A stretch of DNA of 64,000 nt from Juglans regia (taxonomy: Eukaryota > Streptophyta > Magnoliopsida > Fagales > Juglandaceae). Where the stretch lies: contig NC_049903.1 of assembly GCF_001411555.2 (NCBI RefSeq), positions 13,125,234 through 13,189,233 of the forward strand. The letters are read 5' to 3'. Below the pieces are notes generated by a model that worked only from the letters and a program-made list of their open reading frames with translations, ran no database searches and was not told where the DNA came from. The position numbers were made by a program, and so were the translations under genes. Positions 10,985 to 21,577 of this stretch are shown here, one piece after another (within the stretch, counting starts at the first letter, position 1; each line of letters begins with the position of its first letter).

Positions 10985-12204
10985 AATAGAAATTATTATG
11001 ATGGCTAGCTAAGAAACAAAAAGTAGGGATTTAGATTGAGAAAGATGCAAAAAGAGAGAAACTCTTAGATAAACTTGGAGATTAGATTTTATTGATAAAA
11101 GTCCAAAAGTCCCTTTCAATTTCTGATGCTCACAAGCCGGGCTTAAATAGCTAAAGAAGTCTGAGCGACCGCACAAGTAAAAAATAAAATAACTCTCCAA
11201 AATCTGGCCCTACATCATAAATAAAAATCATCTCTCAAAACGGAAAGCAAAATATCACCATAAAAAGAAAATAATAACTTAAATTGACTATTTAGAGGGA
11301 AAATGGCTAATTTCACTGTTGAACAAGGACAACCAAGCGCAGCATAGTGACCAGGACGTACACGCTGAAAAGAGATTTCTGCATTAGGATAATATGTGCG
11401 ATTCCGATATCCGTAGTCAAAGTAATGGCCAAAATACTGACATGTGCACTATATTGCCTCAATTTTCAGGATCTTCACATTTTTCTGCCATATTTGTGTC
11501 GATTTGCCTTCTCAAAGTAGTCCAGCTCCATCAACGTCAAATTTGTACTGTCAACGTATTTAGATCTATATCCCTCTACATCAGAGTACTACTGTATTGA
11601 ATAATTGTAAGATAGATTACAAGATAGTTACACGAATATGATTATTCATCAAATGATTTTAGTTGGATCTTAGCTTTGTTTTGATCCTGAAGTGTACTTA
11701 ATTTATTCAATTTGTGGGAAAAAAAAAAAGGAAAAAAAGAGCTGGCAAGGGCATATGATGGAGGCCCATTATAGGTAAACTTAAAACCCTATTAAAAGTT
11801 GTTCATCTTTGTTCCCTAAATATCAGTGGCTCAATTCTTCCGTCCTGAATCATAATTGAAACTAGAAAAGTAAAATAGAAGAAGGTTCTTGTACGATTTA
11901 CCAGCTCACTTTTCCAAATTGTAGCTTTCACACACTAACAAACTCGAAATGAAAATTGAGGCTTTGCTACTTTCCAAGCCAAAAACTCAACATGGGTTTT
12001 CCTTTTTCTAGTAGACAATGTATGTTTTCCTCCTTTATTTACAGAAGTTATTGCAAGCATTAACGCTTATACAATTTGTTTTGTTTAAAACTATTATTTT
12101 CCTCATTCATCTAACGGTTCAAGAGTTGTTGGTCGAAGGTCTAGTCCTAAGTTTGTGGCATCCAAGTCATTCATGAATAATAGTAGTTTTTTGGTGTTTG
12201 GCTC
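10985..12204 (+). repeat. Local repeat family, copy 1, left part
   Basis: First copy of a long non-coding repeat. It starts near AATAGAAATTATTATGATGG and contains AGATTGAGAAAGATGCAAA, AACTTGGAGATTAGATTTTA, a TATCACCATAAAAAGAAAA block, GATCTTAGCTTTGTTTTGAT, and GGTTCAAGAGTTGTTGG. It stops at the copia insertion and resumes at 16209. Copies 2 and 3 preserve the same order of blocks. No protein domain is visible. It may be an old segmental duplication or the remains of a transposon I cannot name. Confidence 0.75.
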
Positions 12205-12479
12205 TATAATGGAAACATCTTCAAATCAAGAAAATTCCTCAAATCAAGCAAAAGAAAGAGGAAGCAGATTCTCAACCTCAAATCAAGGATGTAACGGACA
12301 ATAAATTACTTGTTGATACTCTATTGCAGCTAGCCTTAACTCTAGGATTCTTACTTAAAATAGCTTCTGTAAATTTGTATTTATTCAAATACTAACAATT
12401 GTAAGTGTGTGTTGAATATTTTTGAAATACAGCAGTAATACAATTAAGTACAATATCTTGTAATTTTCAAACTTTATCA
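12205..12479 (+). repeat. 5' LTR of the copia element
   Basis: It is 275 bp from TATAATGGAAACATC to ACTTTATCA. The terminal TG seen at the 3' LTR is altered or lost at this left edge; the right edge keeps CA. It matches the 3' LTR over its full length without indels. Confidence 0.9.
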
Positions 12480-12494
12480 TGGTATCAAGAGAGC
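12480..12494 (+). promoter_or_regulatory. Primer-binding site of the copia element
   Basis: TGGTATCAAGAGAGC begins immediately after the LTR's terminal CA and resembles the sequence complementary to the 3' end of plant initiator methionine tRNA. One extra A compared with TGGTATCAGAGC suggests mutation. Confidence 0.8.
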
Positions 12495-14810
12495 TATCCT
12501 CCCACGAGAATGAGCTCAGGATTATTGATTCAGGAGCTTCCCACAACATCACGAGTGACTTGGCAAATTTATCAGTTCATTCTAAATATGATGACACCAA
12601 TGAAGTTGTCATAGGTGACGATTTAGGTTTGCATGTCTCATATATTGGTTCATTGATTCTCAACTCACCCACATGCATTTTCCATTTAAATGACACTCTT
12701 TGTGTTCCTAATATCCGCAAAAATCTTATTTCAATTCATCATTTTACATCACAAAATAATGTTCTTCTTGAATTTCACCCTTTATTTTTCCTTATTAAGG
12801 ATCTGACCACTGGGGTGGTTCTACTCAAAGGTGCATGTGAAAGTGGTGTCTACATACTCCCAGAATCATTGGTGAAATCTTCTCTGAAAATGGTTGCAAA
12901 TGTGCATGAACAAACCTCCATCGATGGGTGGCACAAACGTCTTCGACATCCGTCTCAAAAAATCGTTCATCATCTTGTTAAAAATTTCTCCCTTCTAATA
13001 ATACAAGAACGAAATAGTTTTCATCTTTGTACTTCTTGTTCTATCAATAAAGTGCACAAACAACCATTTCGGTCCAATAGTCTTCAAAGTCATGCACCAC
13101 TTAATTTAATTTACACTGATGTTTGGGGCCCATCAAATACTATTGGTATTGACGGATCACGATACTATTTGATTTTGGTTGATCACTTCACAAAATACAT
13201 TTGGTTTTATCCTATGAAAACAAAATTTGGGGTTAGTGCGATATTTTTACAATTTAAACATCTTGTTGAAAATCGATTTCAATCCAAAATAAAAAATATT
13301 TACTCAGATAATGATGGTCAATTTGTTGTCTTAAAAAAATATTTTTTCACCCATGGAATAAGCCATTACACCACAACAAAATGGTGTATCTGAGTGTCGT
13401 CATTGTCATTTGGTAGAAACGGGACTTACTCTTTTAACTGATGCATCTCTATCATTGTCATATTGGCCTCATGCATTTTCCATAGCAACCTACCTTATAA
13501 ACCGACAGCCTACACCTCTTCTCAATAACAAATCTCCATTTGAGGTCTTATTTAATCAGTCACCCAACTATCTCAAACTTAAGAAATTCGGGTGCCTATG
13601 TTATCCTTACACCAAGCCTTACAACACAAATAAGGTCCAACCCAAAGCCACCCCGTGCCTCTTTGTGGGCTACTCTCCAAACCAGAATGTGTATAAGTGT
13701 TTTGATCCAAAAGCTCACAGACTTTATCTCTCTCGACACGTCTTGTTCGACGAAGGGCAAACCTCATCTTCCTTACATTCGTCCGAAACAGAGCTCCATT
13801 TGAATCCTGCTCCGTCTGCGACAATTGCCCCACCCATCAATGTGTCTCTTCTGCCGGAACCACCACCAGCGACAACGGGAGGCAACACTAATTTTCCATC
13901 ACCTTCAGGTAACCCCTCATTCTCCACTCTTTATAATTTTCGAGATGTACCTATTTCACTTGTTTGCCCTAACTCTTCTCAATCGGATGAGCATGTCACC
14001 TCTCACTCAGATTCACACACCACTCAAGCCACACAAACCACAACCGTGCATGTTGAGTCTTCATTAGCCCCAAATCTTGAAACCCAACACCGAACTCACA
14101 CAATGACTACTCGGTTCATGAACAATATCCACAAACCCAAATAGTTCAATTCTGTGACAAAACATCCTCTCTCACCAACCATTGAACCTACCTGTGTGGG
14201 ACAAGCACTCTGTGAATCTCATAGGAGACAAGCTATGTCAGATGAACTCACTACCCTCATGCGGCATGGAACAAGGGAACTTGTTTCCCCACCTCAAAAT
14301 TGTAATCCAGTGGGGTGTAAGTGGGTATTTTGTGTGAAACGAAAATTAGATAGGACGGTAGATTGCTTTAAAGCGAAGCTTGTTGCAAAAGGATTTAATC
14401 AACGTGAGGGGCTAGACTACAGAGAAATATTTAGCCCAATGGTAAAACCTGCTACTATTATGATTGTTTTGACAATAGCTGTAATACAGGGTCCTTGCGA
14501 CAATTAGATGTAAACAATGCCTTCTTGCATGGTGAGTTAACTGAGACAGTTTACATGGTCCAACCATCGGGTTTTAACGTGTTACCAAACCAAATCATGT
14601 GTGCAAGTTAAGGAAGCTCATCTATGGTATCAAACTGGCCCCAAGAGCATGGTATTCAGCTTTTAAATTAGCAATTATTGGCCTTGGATCTCATAATTCA
14701 AAATAGAATTCATCTCTTTTTATCTATAGTCAGAATTCTATTATCTGCTATTTATTAGTCTACGTGGATGATTTGGTGCTTACTGACAATGATACACACT
14801 TTGTGGCTAA

Positions 14811-15015
14811 GGCCTTGTTTGTTTTGGAAAAACATCTCATCTCATCTCATCATTACAATTTTTTCAACTTCCAATACAAAATAAAATAAACAATTCAACT
14901 TTTTCAAATCCTAAAATAAAAATAATATTAAAAAATATATTCTAATAATATTTTATTCAACTTTTTAACTTTAATTTCATCTCATCTCATCTCATCTCCG
15001 AAAACAAACGAGGCC
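14811..15015. mobile_element. Tourist-like MITE inside the copia RT
   Basis: This 205-bp AT-rich element begins GGCCTTGTTTGTTTT and ends AAAACAAACGAGGCC, which are imperfect terminal inverted repeats. TCATC repeats follow the left terminus and precede the right one. It is flanked by a 3-bp duplication, TAA, at 14808-14810 and 15016-15018. It has no coding capacity. A TAA target fits PIF/Harbinger (Tourist-type) MITEs. Removing the element with one TAA leaves the RT reading frame continuous across the site, so the boundaries are secure. A related decayed copy appears at about 5560-5718. Confidence 0.88.
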
Positions 15016-15933
15016 TAAGATAATTGCACAACTTGGTACTCGGTTTTCATTAAAGGACATGGGGCAGCTGCATTTTTTTCTTGGGAATGGAAGTTATTTC
15101 AATAAATATGAAATTTTTTTTGTCTCAACATAAGTACATCCGAGACCTACTGTCCAAAACTCATATGGCTGGAGCTAAAGATGTGTCAACTCCACTATCA
15201 ACCAGCACACCTCTCAAGTTAGTTGATGGAACATCCGCTACTGACAGTACCGAGTTCAGAAGTGTCATAGTTGCTCTTCAATGCCTATCCCTCACTCGCC
15301 CAAATATATCCTTCTTAGTGAATAAACTTCCATAGTTTATGCACAAACCAACAGTGACCCATTGGATAGCTACCAAGCGACTTATTTGCTATCTGAAGCA
15401 GACCATTTTGCATGGTCTTCATATCAGGAAAAAAAAAAATCATGTTTTGAACTCACCACCTATTCTGATGCGGATTGGCCGGGCAACTATGATGATCAGA
15501 ACTCAACTTCAGCATATATATGTTTTCTTGGTGTAAATCTCATCTCTTGGAGTTCAAAGAAGCAAAGGGCTATAGCACTTTCATCCACCGAAGCCGAATA
15601 TAGAGCCCTTGCAAATGCCGCCTCTGAAACATCGTGGCTTCTATCCTTATTCAAAGAACTCGACCTACCACTAAGAGAAACACCCAAGCTGCTATGTGAT
15701 AATTTGGGGGCCACACATCTCAACTTCAATCCAGTGCAACACTCTCGAATGAAACATATTCAGATCAATCTTCATTTTGTTCGTGATATGGTTCAACGGA
15801 GAATTCTAAATGTCCATCATGTTAATACACAAGACCAGCGTTGATCTTCTCAGCAAAACTCTTTCACACTCAAGAACTGAAATCTAAGGAACAAGATTGG
15901 CTTGGCCGATGACAGCTCCATCTTGCAGGGGTG

Positions 15934-16208
15934 TATAATGGAAACATCCTCAAATCAAGAAAATTCCTCAAATTAAGCAAAAGAAAGAGGAAGCATATTC
16001 TCAGCCTCAATTCATGGATGTAATGGACAATAAATTACTTGTTGATACTCTGTAATAGCTAGCCTTAACTCTAGGATTCTTACTTAAAATAGCTTCTGTA
16101 AATTTGTATTTATTCAAGTACCAACAATTGTAAGTGTGTGCTGAATATTTTCAAAATACAGAAGTAATACAATTCAGTACAATATCTTGTAATTTTTAAA
16201 CTTCATCA
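15934..16208 (+). repeat. 3' LTR of the copia element
   Basis: Full-length partner of the 5' LTR. It is preceded at 15932-15933 by TG, the usual LTR start, and ends with CA at 16207-16208. Confidence 0.9.
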
Positions 16209-16844
16209 AGCTCCTCGTCCGTTTTGGTAGGTCTTAGTCATAGAAGACATTTCCAGCTAAAACTGAGTTCTAGGTGACTTCAATACTCTTGTATTTGATT
16301 GGGCATAGGATGCCTTGACCTTGGTCCATGTTTTTTTTAATGAGACTCTTGTATGTTTTGATGCACTTAGCTTTGAGTTAGAAGAATATGAAGAATGGTA
16401 TCATGTAGAGAGACACCACTAAAGTGGCCAAAATGTAGGGGAGAAAAATTATACAGGAATAGTACACAGATATGTAACAAAGAAAAAAGAGAGATGAAAA
16501 GGAAGAAAGAAAGTGGCCAGTTTTGTATGTGTAATTTTAACAAACAATTGAGCTTCTTCTATGGCTATCAATATTTTGTTTCTTGATCTTCTATAGCTAT
16601 TGTTTCTTTTCTCTTCATCTACATCACCCTTTCCGCTCATTGCAATTGGTGACTTTATCTTTGGCTATTTCCCCATTATTCGTTAACAAGTCTAACGTTA
16701 AACTTTAAAACCGATTGTTTTAGAGTGATGAAAATTTTGTTAAAAATATAATACAAATAAATAAATCTAAACACTGTCCATGTTTGTTCCTACAGATCAA
16801 TAGCCCAATTCTAATAGCCCAAATCATAACTAACACTAGGAAAA
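16209..16844 (+). repeat. Local repeat family, copy 1, right part
   Basis: Continuation of copy 1 after the copia insertion. Shared blocks include GCACTTAGCTTTGAGTTAGA, a GGAATAGTACACAGATATG block, AGGAAGAAAGAAAGTGGCCA, TTTTAACAAACAATTGAGC and TTCATCTACATCACCCTTTC. Nearly the same run recurs at 20388-20830. Confidence 0.75.
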
Positions 16845-18010
16845 ATAGAAATTATTCTGACGGCTAACTAAGCAACGAAAACTAGGTATTGAGATTGAGA
16901 AAGATGCAAACAGAGAGAAATTTTGAGATAAACTTGGAGATTAGGATTTACTGATAAAAGCCCAAAAGTCCATTTCTGAAACCCACAAGTCGAGCTTAAA
17001 TAGTTAAAGAAGTTTAGGAGACCACACAATTACGAAATATAATAAGTATCTAGTCAAAACCTTACCCCGCATCAGAAATAAAAATTATCTCTCAAAATCG
17101 AAAGCAAAATATCACCATAAAAAGAAAAAAATAATTTAAATTGATGATTCAGTGGAGAAAATGGCTGATTTCAAGGTCAAGATAGGGACCACCAAGCGTA
17201 GCATGCTTAGCACAACGTGTGCACCGAAAGAACTTTCAAAATTGGGTTTATATGCACGATTTCGATACATATAGTTAAAGTTATGACCAAAATACTGACA
17301 TGTGCGTAATATTGCATCAAGTCCTAGGATCTTCACTTTTTTTTTGCCATATTTGTGTCGATTTGCCTTCTCGAGTTAGTCCATGCCATCAATGTCGAAT
17401 CTGTTAACTTAGCATATTAGTGGCCCAATTCTTTCAGCCCAAATCATAATTGAAACGAAAAAGTTAAATAAAAAAAGGTTCTTTTACGCCTTAAGGTATA
17501 CTAGGTTGCTCTTCCAAATTGCAACTTTCACACACTCTTAACAACTCGCAATGGAAACTGTTCCTCTTTCATTTACAGAAGTTATTTGAAACACTTGTAC
17601 ATTTTATTTTGTTTAAAATCTCTTCTTTTACTCATTCATGAATCGGTTCAAGAGCTGCTGGTCAAAGGTCTAGTCCAGAGTTCGTGGCGTTTGGGTCGTT
17701 CATGAATAGTAGCAATTTTTGGGTATTTGGCTCCTCCTTGTCCCTTCAGGTAGGTCGTAGGCATAAAAGAGTTTCTTAGTTGTTATTGAGTTCTTAGTGA
17801 CTTTCAATGCTCTGTGTAGTTAATTGGGTATAAAAAACCTTGACCTTCATCCATTCTTTTTTTACTTGTATGTTTTGATGCACTTAGCTTTGACTTTTGA
17901 GCTAGAAAAATAAGAAGGGTATGCAAAGAGACAATACTAGAGGGCCCAAGTTGTAGGAGGAGAAAATGTATGCAGGAATTGTACACATATGTGCAACAAA
18001 GAAAGAAGTG
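16845..18010 (+). repeat. Local repeat family, copy 2, with internal deletions
   Basis: Copy 2 repeats the head block (AGATTGAGAAAGATGCAAAC near 16890), skips a middle segment near 17405 relative to copies 1 and 3, and then follows copy 1 through GGTTCAAGAGCTGCTGG to GCACTTAGCTTTGA. It contains the uninterrupted site at about 17732 into which copia inserted in copy 1. It breaks off near AAGAAAGAAGTGAAATGG and joins copy 3. Confidence 0.75.
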
Positions 18011-18014
18011 AAAT

Positions 18015-19345
18015 GGAAAGTAAAATATCACCATAAAAAAATAACTTAAATCGACCATTCATAGGGAAAAATGGCTGATTCGAGAACAAGGGAGCACCAA
18101 GCATAGCATGGTCACGATGTGTGTGCTGAAAAGAGCTTTCTGAATTAACGTCATATGTGTGATTTCGATACCTGTAACCAAAATTATGACCAAAATACTT
18201 GCGCAAGCACAATATCGCCTCAATTTCTATCATCACATTTTCCTTTTATATTTACGTTGATTTACCTTCTCGAAGTAGTCCATTGTCATAAATGTCGAAT
18301 CTGTCAACTAAGCATCTTTAGATACGTATCCCCCTGCATCATAGTACTACTCTATTAAACGATTGTAAACTAAGTTATAATATCGTTACTCAGATATGAT
18401 TATTCTTCAAATAATTTTAGTTGCCTAGTTGGATCTTGGCTTGGTTTTTTTTTTTTTTTTTGAAATAACCTCTTTCATTCATAACCTTTGCTAAAACAAA
18501 GTTAACAAGCAGTTAATAATGTCCTCAATGTCCACTATACAGTCTCTGACATTAAGAGCATCCTTCCCTAGCTTATGGGCAACCAAGTTGCCTTCACAAT
18601 GTGTGATTACAAAAACATTGTTCCAATCTGTCAATTGTTGCTTGGATATCTGATATGATCATACCAAAGTTGCTTTCATCATTCTTCTTCTGTTATATAG
18701 CATCGACTACAATTTTGGAGTCACCTTCTAAAATCACCTTCTTCATTCCTAGTTCAAGTCCAAGGTTGATTGCCTTTAATGAAGCTGTTGCCTCTGATAG
18801 AAGTGGATTTGGAAATGCATCTTCTTTCTTTCTCAAGGTTGCCAAAAAATTCCATTCATCTCTAACTGTTGCTCCTATTCCTATTTTACAATTTTTGTTA
18901 TCTACAGCCACATCACAATTTATCTTACAAAAACCTTTAGGTGGACTAACCCATATGACCCTCCTATCTATTGCTGCAATCTGATTATTCTCTTCTAACC
19001 TTGTTGTTGCACATTCTGTCATCAGTTCACTTACTCTATGCATGACTTTCTTAGGATCAATCTTGGATTGGTTTTGATCGTGAAGTGCACTTTATTAAAT
19101 TTGTGGAGAAAAAAAGAGTGGGTTGAAGAGCATGTGACGGAGGTAAACTTAAAATCGAATCAAACGTTGTCCATGTTTGTTCCTTACATATCAGTGGGCC
19201 AGTGGCCCAATTCTTTCAGCCCAAACCATAATTGAAACTAGAAAGTTAAGGTGTACCAGCTCGCTCTTCCCAAGCCGAAATCTTAACTTGTGTTTTTCTT
19301 TTTCTGGTACAATTTGTTTGGTTTAACTTTATACTTCACTCCCCC
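18015..19345 (+). repeat. Local repeat family, copy 3, interrupted by a LINE fragment
   Basis: Copy 3 starts at AAAGTAAAATATCACCATAA and follows copy 1 to GTTGGATCTTGGCTTGG at about 18446. It resumes after the LINE insertion at 19060 and runs through GTCCATGTTTGTTCCTTACA to about 19345, where the upstream region of the PPR gene begins. Confidence 0.75.
18448..19059 (-). mobile_element. 5'-truncated LINE (RNase H-like end only) with target duplication
   Basis: A poly(T) at about 18445-18461 is the poly(A) tail of a minus-strand LINE. Reading leftwards from 19043, the minus strand encodes an RNase H-like domain: GFCKINCDVAVD, GIGATVRDEWN, LLSEATASLKAINLGLELGM and VILEGDSKIVVDAI. After a frame break it continues with VITHCEGNLVAHKLGKDAL. 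The insertion is flanked by ATCTTGGCTTGGTTT (18433-18447) and ATCTTGGATTGGTTT (19060-19074), a 15-bp target duplication with one mismatch. The matching stretch of repeat copy 1, near 11670, is uninterrupted. This is classic target-primed reverse transcription with 5' truncation. Confidence 0.88.
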
Positions 19346-19379
19346 TTATCCTTTTTTATTAGCGGTTAAATAAATCCAA

Positions 19380-19450
19380 TAAATCCAGCCCATTGGCGTA
19401 GGCCCAATTACCTCACAAAATTCTTAATCTTTTTGTTTTGTTTTTTTTAC
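19380..19450 (+). promoter_or_regulatory. Probable proximal promoter of the PPR gene
   Basis: CAGCCCATTGGCGTAGGCCCAATTAC at 19387-19412 (named here only for its two GCCCA cores) resembles site II elements bound by TCP factors, common in promoters of plant genes for organelle proteins. CT-rich leader sequence follows directly. The start site is inferred, not seen. Confidence 0.4.
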
Positions 19451-20090
19451 TCTCCCCCTTTTCTTCCCACACTTACCTCTGCGCAGCACCCCCGCTGCCC
19501 TCCGGACTAGGCCGCCGCCGGTGAGTACTTCGCCCCCTCTGTCTCTTTTTCTCTCGCCACCTCTGTGTTTCCCGTCGCCGATTGCAACACCACCCATGCC
19601 GGTAAGTCCTCCACCCGTATCTCTCGTGCGCTCATTCTCTCTCTCTGCACCGCCGCGTGGCAGCGGCCCCCCTCCACACGCCGCTGGTGCTCCTCGCATG
19701 TTAGGTTTTGGTTTCTCTCCCTCCTTCCGTCTCTCGCTTTATCTCACTTGGTCTCACTTTCTCTCCCCCTCCGTGAGTAGGCCTCCCCTCCCCACGCCGT
19801 CCCATTCATTCGCCGTCGCCGCCTTGCCTCGCCGGCATGTCTCTCTCTCTCTCTCTCTCACCGAATTCTCTTGCTCCCTCTTTCTCTCCGTTTTCTCTGT
19901 TTAGTTTCTCTCACCCCGTAAAATCCCCTCTTGGTTTCTCTCTCTCATTTCGTTCTCTTTCCGTTGTAGGATAAACCGTTTGACCAGTGGAGGCCACCAG
20001 AGCTAGCAGCACCGCCTCAGACCACCACGAATCATCTCAAGGCGGCGTCGCGTCGCTCTTGAATTCGACTGACTACTGCTCTGAGACTGG
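19451..20090 (+). other. Probable non-coding 5' exon(s) of the PPR gene
   Basis: This segment is locally GC- and CT-rich, unlike the surroundings. It carries donor-like sites at 19519 (GGTGAGTAC), 19602 (GGTAAGTCC) and 20091 (GGTAAGATA). The last fits a 5' UTR exon ending at 20090, followed by an intron of about 1.5 kb that ends just before the ATG exon near 21571. Open frames in this segment on both strands are low-complexity serine/proline or glycine/arginine runs, and I do not call them. Confidence 0.5.
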
Positions 20091-20387
20091 GTAAGATACT
20101 TGAGCTTTAACCTCGTAACCACATCTCAATTTTGATTGGTACCAACTCGAAATTTGGGTTATCTCTATTTGTATATTGGAATTTGTAGATTTAGTGATTT
20201 CGTGTTGGTTGATATTGGAGGGACTCTGCTTGTAATGTCATGGATAGAGGAGGGGAAGGATATAAAATTGTAGGTTGGTGTTTTGATGCGTCGGAAATAT
20301 GTTTGTAAATGGTAATGTGTGTTGTGGTGAAATTTAAGCAAATCCATGGAAGTTGGGTTAATCTATTGATTAGCGTGGATATTGTAC

Positions 20388-20830
20388 TTGGTCAATGCTT
20401 TTTTTAACAAGGCTCTTGTCTGTTTTAATGCACTTAGCTTTGAGTTAGAAGAATACGAAGAAGGGTATGTAGAGGCTACACTAGAGGGGCCAAATCGTAG
20501 GGTGAAAAAAAGTATGCAGGAATAGTACACGGATGTCTAACAAATAAAAAAACAAGAGAAATGAAAAGGAAGAAAGAAAGTGGTCAGTTTTGTATGTGGA
20601 ATTTTAACAAACAATTAAGCTGCTTCTATGGCTGTCGGTATTTTGTTTCTTATTCTTCTATGGCTGTTGTTTCTCTTCTCTTCATCTACATCACTCTTTC
20701 TGCTCATTGCAGTTGGTGACTTTTTTGGCTATTTTCCCCATTATCCGTTATAGGGTCTAACTTTAACGTTTAAAGCTGGCTGTTTGAGTGATGAAAATTT
20801 TGTTAAGAATATAATACAAATTAAAAATCT
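20388..20830 (+). repeat. Local repeat family, tail-only copy in the PPR 5' UTR intron
   Basis: This region matches the right part of copy 1 (about 16320-16770) closely: GCACTTAGCTTTGAGTTAGA, GGAATAGTACACGGATG, AGGAAGAAAGAAAGTGGTCA, and the CTTCATCTACATCACTCTTT block. It lies inside the presumed first intron of the PPR gene. Confidence 0.75.
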
Positions 20831-21577
20831 AACTCTTCCTATTAGCTTAATCTTTAAGGACAAGTTGTGATTTCACATGGTATCAGAGCAGAAGTCCTGA
20901 GTTCAAACCTTGACTCTACACTCTACTCCATTTAATTAAATATTTCACGTATTGGGCTCTCCCATTGAGGGTGAGTGCTAATAATATAATACAAATAAAT
21001 AAGTCTACCTATTTCCATTGGTTTAAGCTTTTGAGACAAATGGTGATTTTACAAATTTTGCCTTCCGATTAACTAGTTTACACTTCACTTTCATCTCTAT
21101 AAAGACTATCTTCTTTCTTCCATTTTCTTTTTATTTTATTGCTTACCATTATCCTGAAAATAATTCTCAATGGTTTTGGATGTCTGGTGGTGCTTCATTT
21201 AGAATTCATTATTGAGATATAACTTTGGACTTCAATGATTGCCTTGGTTATTTGGGGAAAGTGACAACTATTGCTTATCTTTTCTTTTAAGAAAGCTGAT
21301 TGTGTTGATTTATAAACGGCTTTTGATTTCCATTTATTGTTTTTTCTTGTGATTAAAACTCAAGTCTTTGTGATGTATCAGACCATATTGTCGATTGAGT
21401 TGATTCCCTTTATCATTGCTTGGTTAAGCGATTTCCTTTTACATGTTTTTGTTGTCTCACTGTGGTATTTTAAAAGTTCCATTGTTTTTTTTAACATGTT
21501 GGAACTACCTATAAATCAGAAGTTCGGGAAAGGATTTATTTTCTAAGCATGTTTCGTTTGTGGGTTGAAGTTGCTTG

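Larger units (their letters stand above)
12479..15844 (+). pseudogene. copia pol remnant (protease, integrase, RT, RNase H)
   Basis: Domains in order: a protease piece with the active-site IIDSGASHNIT (about 12520); a GAG-pre-integrase zinc finger with WHKRLRHPS and CTSC (about 12925-13040); the integrase core with YTDVWGP and YSDNDGQF (about 13110-13325); a frame break near 13385; the integrase C-terminal part from 13410 with FGCLCYPY and LFVGYS, then a low-complexity linker; the RT from about 14190 with WVFCVKRKLD and AKLVAKGFNQREGLDY; a frame break near 14505; the RT YVDD motif at about 14758-14770; a MITE insertion at 14811-15015; and the RNase H with SDADWPG and LSSTEAEYRAL (about 15465-15610). 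The stop is TGA near 15842. At least four disruptions and the missing gag rule out function. Confidence 0.9.
12203..16208 (+). mobile_element. Ty1/copia LTR retrotransposon lacking gag, nested in the local repeat
   Basis: This LTR element of about 4.0 kb has 275-bp LTRs at about 12205-12479 and 15934-16208. By eye the LTRs differ at roughly 20 positions. A primer-binding site matching initiator Met tRNA (TGGTATCAAGAGAGC) follows the 5' LTR directly at 12480. A purine-rich tract (TTGCAGGGG) precedes the 3' LTR. The pol order is protease, integrase, RT, RNase H, which is the copia order. Protease coding begins almost at the PBS, so gag has been lost. Flanks read GGCTC on the left and AGCTC on the right. 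Repeat copy 2 holds the uninterrupted site (GGCTCCTCC at about 17732), which supports a 5-bp target duplication with one later mutation. The element is dead. Confidence 0.92.

Noticed and set aside
10985..12204. Caulimovirus-like or LTR identity for the local repeat
   Set aside because: No reverse transcriptase, movement or coat-protein motif and no LTR boundary; left unnamed.
19424..19904. Frames on both strands in the CT-rich segment (glycine/arginine-rich on minus, serine/proline-rich on plus)
   Set aside because: Low-complexity translation of a CT-rich leader; no domain, no conserved start.
20875..20960. Possible tRNA or SINE from TGGTATCAGAGCAG and GAGTTCAAACC
   Set aside because: These phrases are widespread in plant repeats. 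No cloverleaf, A-rich tail or duplication was found.
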